This document shows, piece after piece, positions 6,836 to 9,326 of a DNA stretch of 9,326 nt (positions within the stretch are counted from its first letter, which is position 1; each line of letters begins with the position of its first letter). Origin of the DNA: JAZDLO01 sp043801935 (GTDB lineage Bacteria; Actinomycetota; Thermoleophilia; RBG-16-64-13); assembly GCA_043801935.1 (NCBI GenBank), contig JAZDLO010000161.1, forward strand, positions 1 through 9,326, written 5' to 3'. The translations under genes were made by a program, and so were the position numbers. The notes below the pieces were generated by a model, which was not told the DNA's origin, searched no databases, and saw only the letters and a program-made list of their open reading frames with translations.

Positions 6836-7675
6836 TCAGGTGCACCCGGCCGCCTCCACCACCGAGGTCGCCGCGAAATGAGTTCCACTTCCCCCGTTCT
6901 CGAGGGCATCCGCTGTTGGTTCCGGCGCCCGCTTCGGCGTTTGCACAGGGGAGTCATGATCGGCGTGGTAGTCACAGGCAGGGCCGCGGCAGCCGTGGGG
7001 GTGACGATCGGCATCACGGCACGTGATGATATGGGCCTCGGAAGTGGGTATGCCGAGGCGCTCCTCTAGGAAACTCTCCGTCTCTGCGAGGCAGCTCCGG
7101 ACGAAGGCCTTGCAGCAGCCGGGCTCCGCCTCTTCAGCCGTCACCGAGGCCAGGCGGCTCACCAGTTCCATCGTGGCCCGGGTCTCGGGACCCTTGCCGC
7201 ACTGGGCGCCGACGAGGACGCTGTAGCAAGCCCCCAGGGCCGGTACGACTCCGCACACTCCGGTCAGCCCGCAGTAGGCGCTTAGGGCCTGCCGCTCCGT
7301 GCGTTGGAGGGCCTCGGCCACGTGGCGCTCGGTCACCCCCAGGTCACCTCTATTCTTGAGGGCGGTCATGAGGGACCCAGCGGCAATCAGGGCGTGCTCG
7401 CACCCCAGCATGGGGAGATGGGGATGGGCCATAAGTTCCTCAGCCAATTCCTGGGGCGATGTCGCCTTGGATGCGTCTAGCAGCTGAGGCAAGAGCTCCC
7501 GTATCCCGGCGCCATGGCAGCTTTCGCAGAGATAGTGACCCCCGGGACAGTTCACGTGCCCGATCTCCGACCGGCCGCACACCGAGCAGGAAAACAACTC
7601 CCCCTCCTCCAGATAGGTGAGTTCCCGACCGCAGAGGCCGCACTGCTCTGTATGTTGTGCTTGCGTTTCGCTGAT
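6836..7675 (-). CDS. DUF5714 zinc-ribbon protein with apparent ATC start
   Basis: A Cys-rich protein of about 279 residues resembling the DUF5714 family, whose biochemical role is unsettled. Numbered from ATC at 7675, two CxxC knuckles (CGLCG at 12-16 and CSVCG at 30-34) form a zinc ribbon. They are followed by NCPGGHYLCESCH at 42-54, the family's hallmark, then a helical domain with conserved Cys (GCEHAL, AYCGLTGVCG, CCKAF) and a late CRGPACDYH motif. The last roughly 40 residues after that motif are low-complexity and not recognised. The first standard start codon is TTG at 7597, but it would remove the first knuckle. In-frame codons run open from 7687, just after a TAG at 7690-7688, with no ATG, GTG or TTG before 7597. 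AGGAG (7689-7685) lies 9 nt before the ATC at 7675, the ideal distance, so ATC is taken as the start (mutated or non-standard). The gene converges on the RNB gene and diverges from the operon at 7923. Confidence 0.8.
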   Translation of the reverse strand: MSETQAQHTEQCGLCGRELTYLEEGELFSCSVCGRSEIGHVNCPGGHYLCESCHGAGIRELLPQLLDASKATSPQELAEELMAHPHLPMLGCEHALIAAGSLMTALKNRGDLGVTERHVAEALQRTERQALSAYCGLTGVCGVVPALGACYSVLVGAQCGKGPETRATMELVSRLASVTAEEAEPGCCKAFVRSCLAETESFLEERLGIPTSEAHIITCRDADRHPHGCRGPACDYHADHDSPVQTPKRAPEPTADALENGGSGTHFAATSVVEAAGCT

Positions 7676-7684
7676 GGCGTTTGA

Positions 7685-7689
7685 CTCCT
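7685..7689 (-). promoter_or_regulatory. Shine-Dalgarno site that points to the ATC start
   Basis: AGGAG reading on the minus strand, 9 nt from the ATC at 7675. It overlaps the TAG (7690-7688) that ends a 7-codon mini-ORF (MSWWVPA, ATG at 7711-7709) in the same frame. Ribosomes ending there would stop on top of this site, so the mini-ORF could feed reinitiation, or it may be meaningless. Confidence 0.45.
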
Positions 7690-7922
7690 ACGCTGGGACC
7701 CACCACGACATTCGGAGTGAGAATGCTAGCACAGAGCCCGAATGCCGGCGCCGCTGAGCCCTTCGCCCGACCTCCATACACCGGCCGGCCGTGGGCGACC
7801 GCGAACCCGCGGCCGACGGATGACTACGAGGGAACTGATAGGGGAACCATGGTACAAAGCCGCCTTGAAGTCGGGAGATACGTGTCATGGGACCGCACGT
7901 CGCGAAGGAGGGAACCAAGCCA

Positions 7923-8111
7923 ATGAAGGTCGGCGACAAAGCAAAAGTCATCAGCCTGTGTGACGACCGTGATCTCTGCTATCACGAATTCGTCGGCAAG
8001 GAAGGAACCGTCGTTAGTATTGCGTTCTCGGCAGACCGCTGGCCGATCCGGGTGGAATTCGGGGATGGCCAGACCCGCGAGTTCGAGCCGGAGGAGTTGG
8101 AGTCACTGTAG
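7923..8111 (+). CDS. Small SH3/KOW-like barrel protein
   Basis: A 62-residue protein beginning MKVGDKAKVISLCDD. It has the features of a small beta-barrel of the SH3/KOW kind: VGDKAKVI, then GKEGTVVSI, then RVEFGDGQTREFEPEELE. These barrels usually serve as binding modules for nucleic acid or protein partners; the actual role here is unknown. It has two Cys (residues 13 and 19). AAGGAGG at 7905-7911 lies upstream of this ATG and the family-like start MKVGD supports it; an in-frame ATG at 7887 would add 12 unconserved-looking residues. The STAS gene starts on the very next base after its stop, so the two are almost certainly co-translated. It probably heads a three-gene operon. Confidence 0.75.
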   Translation: MKVGDKAKVISLCDDRDLCYHEFVGKEGTVVSIAFSADRWPIRVEFGDGQTREFEPEELESL

Positions 8112-8456
8112 ATGGACATCATCGAGACTTCTCTCCACGGAGTGCCGTTGCTCAGAGTCGTAGGGGAGGTGGACCACGCAATCGGGTTTCAGCTAGCGGA
8201 GGCGGCGCAGCGAGCCATGAGTTCGGCCGGCGCTCACCTCCTTCTGGATCTGGAACTCTGTCCCTACTTGGATAGCAGTGGCCTCAACGTGATTTTTGGC
8301 TTGGTGGAACGGACGGGGCCTGGGGGTTGGGTGGGGGTGATCCATTGCTCCCGGATGGTCCTGCGTCTCCTCGAGCTGGTGGGGCTCACTACTAGTGACA
8401 GCTTCCGAGTCTTCCAGAGTACCGACGAAGCCGGCGAAGCAGCGGCTGCCATCTAG
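8112..8456 (+). CDS. STAS-domain protein (anti-sigma factor antagonist-like)
   Basis: A single STAS domain of 114 residues, like SpoIIAA/RsbV. Such proteins bind an anti-sigma serine kinase and release the sigma factor when dephosphorylated. The hallmark strand-helix segment is LLLDLELCPYLDSSGLNVI, whose DSSGL contains the serine that is phosphorylated in this family. The N-terminal strand LLRVVGEVDHAIGFQL matches the G-E-x-D region. There is no RsbW-type kinase or sigma factor in the window, so the partner must be elsewhere. GGAG at 8099-8102, inside the preceding gene, is 9 nt before the ATG, and that gene's stop directly abuts this start. The selenoprotein gene follows 26 nt after the stop. 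The co-location hints at a redox or stress signalling link, but that is inference. Confidence 0.88.
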   Translation: MDIIETSLHGVPLLRVVGEVDHAIGFQLAEAAQRAMSSAGAHLLLDLELCPYLDSSGLNVIFGLVERTGPGGWVGVIHCSRMVLRLLELVGLTTSDSFRVFQSTDEAGEAAAAI

Positions 8457-8469
8457 GGACGTTCTACAA

Positions 8470-8474
8470 GGGGG
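8470..8474 (+). promoter_or_regulatory. Shine-Dalgarno site for the GTG start of the selenoprotein
   Basis: GGGGG within AAGGGGGTGA (8468-8477) lies 8 nt before the GTG at 8483, in the short gap after the STAS gene. It is a good match to an anti-16S site and sets the start upstream of the in-frame TGA. By contrast, I see no such site in the right place before the first in-frame start after the TGA (TTG at 8576). Confidence 0.65.
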
Positions 8475-8482
8475 TGAGAGAC

Positions 8483-9088
8483 GTGGCCATCCCGGTACGC
8501 GTTTTTTCTGACTACATCTGACCCTTCTGCTACATCGGCACGGGTATTGTCGATAAGCTGAAGCAGGAGTTTCCGTTGGAGGACACGTGGGTGAGCTATG
8601 AGATCCACCCGGAGACTCCGCCGGAAGGCGTGCTGCTCGAACGCCTCTTTGGCCCCGGTGTTCGACAGGGGCAGGAAAGCCAGCGCCGCCGCTGCGTCGA
8701 GCTTGGCCTTCCCTTCGAAGGGCCCCGAATTCTCTCGAATTCGAGGCTCGTGGTCGAGGCCTCTGAGTTCGCCCGGGACGCCGGTAAGCATCCCTTGTTC
8801 CACCGGGCTGCGCTCGTTGCCTACTTCGCGCACTCCCGGGATATAGGTGATATCGAAGTGCTGAGCGAGCTGGCGGCGGACATCGGTCTCGACACCGCCG
8901 CTCTGCGACAGGACCTGGCCGCGGGCCGCTACGCCGGCAGACGTACGGCTGCCGGCGACGAGGCTCGTGGACTTGGCATCACCGGCGTCCCTACTTTCAT
9001 CTTCCCCGGAGGCACCAGAGTAGTGGGCGCTCAATCGCTGGACGATTTTCGTCGGCTGCTCGACGGCTTCCCGGCGGAAGAAGGGTGA
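8483..9088 (+). CDS. Predicted selenoprotein, FrnE/DsbA-family thiol oxidoreductase (U-P-F-C)
   Basis: A 201-residue thioredoxin-fold protein of the DsbA/FrnE group (thiol-disulfide oxidoreductases, also called 2-hydroxychromene-2-carboxylate isomerase-like). It can be read only if TGA at 8519-8521 is decoded. Codons 1-12 give VFSDYI just before the TGA and PFCYIG just after, so TGA occupies the first Cys of the family's DYxCPxCYxG active site, giving Sec13-Pro-Phe-Cys16. The rest is a full family member: IHPETPPEG, a helical insertion, HRAALVAYFAHSRDI, GLD, and GITGVPTFIF with the cis-Pro at 170 beside the active site, then VVGAQ. There is no signal peptide, so it is likely cytoplasmic. A SECIS-like hairpin follows the TGA. 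It is third in an operon after the SH3-like and STAS genes. The alternative is a nonsense mutation (TGC to TGA); the hairpin and otherwise intact frame argue against it. Decoding would need SelA-D factors encoded elsewhere. Confidence 0.8.
8519..8569 (+). promoter_or_regulatory. Bacterial SECIS-like element with Sec TGA
   Basis: Immediately after the TGA (8519-8521) an upper stem pairs ATCGGCA 8534-8540 with TGTCGAT 8548-8554 (7 bp, one G-U). The loop is CGGGTAT 8541-8547. A lower stem pairs CTTCTGCT 8524-8531 with AGCAGGAG 8562-8569 (8 bp, one G-U), separated from the upper stem by an internal loop. The apical loop begins 19 nt after the TGA and carries G at its second position followed by GGT, which agrees with the known bacterial SECIS rules (stem-loop just 3' of UGA, G near the start of the loop, spacing of about 16-37 nt). 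SelB would bind this loop. Confidence 0.72.
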
Positions 9089-9120
9089 TAGACGCGCGGA
9101 GGTGGACGATCGCCCGACCC

Positions 9121-9171
9121 GGGATGAGCTCAGCCCGCGCGGAACGCGGTGTGATCGGCTCTGAGCTCCCC
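9121..9171. terminator. Large inverted repeat, likely bidirectional terminator
   Basis: GAGCTCAG 9126-9133 and CTGAGCTC 9161-9168 are exact reverse complements, and GGG/CCC can extend the base beyond a 2-nt bulge. Inside them CCGCG 9135-9139 pairs with CGCGG 9145-9149 around a 5-nt loop. The structure starts about 32 nt after the selenoprotein stop and lies before the convergent minus-strand gene end at 9218, so it is well placed to stop both transcripts. There is no T-run, which is common in GC-rich genomes. Confidence 0.45.
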
Positions 9172-9217
9172 TCGCGTGTCCGATAAGCCGGCGGGGACCG
9201 TCCCGAGCCCTACCCAG

Positions 9218-9326
9218 TTACCCTTGGCCGTCTTCGAACGCCTTCACGGCCGCTTCGTACGCGCGGGTGATCCCCTGAAGTGAGCGCAGAGTCTCGCCCC
9301 CGGCGGCGAGAGCCTCGGCTTCGACC
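9218..9326 (-). CDS. C-terminal end of an unidentified convergent gene
   Basis: On the minus strand a frame is open from the window edge to a TAA at 9220-9218, giving 35 residues that end TRAYEAAVKAFEDGQG. The stretch is Ala-rich and probably helical; about three quarters of its codons end in G or C, as in neighbouring genes. No other frame here is more convincing. The family is not recognisable from so short a piece, and the gene continues beyond the window. Confidence 0.45.
   Translation of the reverse strand, partial: VEAEALAAGGETLRSLQGITRAYEAAVKAFEDGQG

Noticed and set aside
6663..7069. Plus-strand open frames over the 3' end of the DUF5714 gene
   Set aside because: Arg/Gly/Pro-rich shadow translations with no motifs; the opposite strand has the Cys-rich family pattern.
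7597..7711. Amber readthrough (e.g. pyrrolysine) at TAG 7688-7690 joining MSWWVPA to the DUF5714 protein
   Set aside because: The ribosome site and the ATC lie downstream of the TAG and give a sufficient explanation. The seven upstream residues show no family similarity.
7723..7731. Extended -10-like TGCTAGCAT on the minus strand upstream of the DUF5714 gene
   Set aside because: No -35 match at the right distance and only 4 of 6 hexamer positions agree, so it is not listed as a promoter.
8576..9088. Start of the DsbA-like gene at TTG 8576
   Set aside because: It would drop the active-site strand, helix and the retained Cys16, and I see no well-placed ribosome site. The frame continues upstream through TGA 8519 with family residues and a good start at GTG 8483.

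Overview
The window is a dense, GC-rich (roughly 60% or more) bacterial segment. It has short intergenic gaps, Shine-Dalgarno-led genes and several genes that overlap or abut. TGA is an ordinary stop for the aldo/keto reductase, nuclease-like, RNB and DUF5714 genes, so the code is standard. The phylum cannot be fixed from this sequence. Gene types (CocE-like hydrolase, SDR, AKR, a hydantoinase-B remnant, DUF5714) and a probable selenoprotein suggest a free-living bacterium with a selenocysteine system encoded elsewhere, plausibly anaerobic or facultative. No mobile element, CRISPR array, rRNA or tRNA was seen.

Left part (1-3731, + strand): a tight catabolic-looking run. It holds the C-terminal part of a CocE/NonD-type (X-Pro dipeptidyl-peptidase-like) hydrolase, an MBL-fold hydrolase, an SDR oxidoreductase and an aldo/keto reductase, with junctions of 13 nt, a 4-nt overlap and 7-10 nt. 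These enzymes could hydrolyse an ester or amide and then interconvert alcohols and carbonyls, but the substrate is unknown. Just after the reductase lies a 49-codon scrap that reads as the C-terminus of a hydantoinase B/oxoprolinase, a probable deletion remnant.

Middle (3732-6835): a leader with several nested hairpins precedes an uncharacterised protein with a PD-(D/E)XK-nuclease-like core. It is followed 31 nt later by a compact RNB-domain exoribonuclease with a C-terminal S1-like region. Hairpins at 6675-6698 and 6797-6823 separate these genes from the convergent DUF5714 gene.

Right part (6836-9326): the minus-strand DUF5714 zinc-ribbon protein appears to start at a non-standard ATC codon, because its first CxxC knuckle lies upstream of any ATG/GTG/TTG. 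The divergent region 7691-7922 leads into a three-gene + strand operon: a 62-aa SH3/KOW-like protein, a STAS anti-sigma-antagonist-type protein, and a FrnE/DsbA-type thiol oxidoreductase. In this last gene an in-frame TGA sits exactly where the first cysteine of the CxxC active site belongs. It is followed by a well-formed bacterial SECIS-like hairpin. This is the most notable item in the window: a predicted UPFC selenoprotein that standard gene calling would truncate at its N-terminus. A terminator-like inverted repeat (9121-9171) and the C-terminal end of a convergent minus-strand gene close the window.
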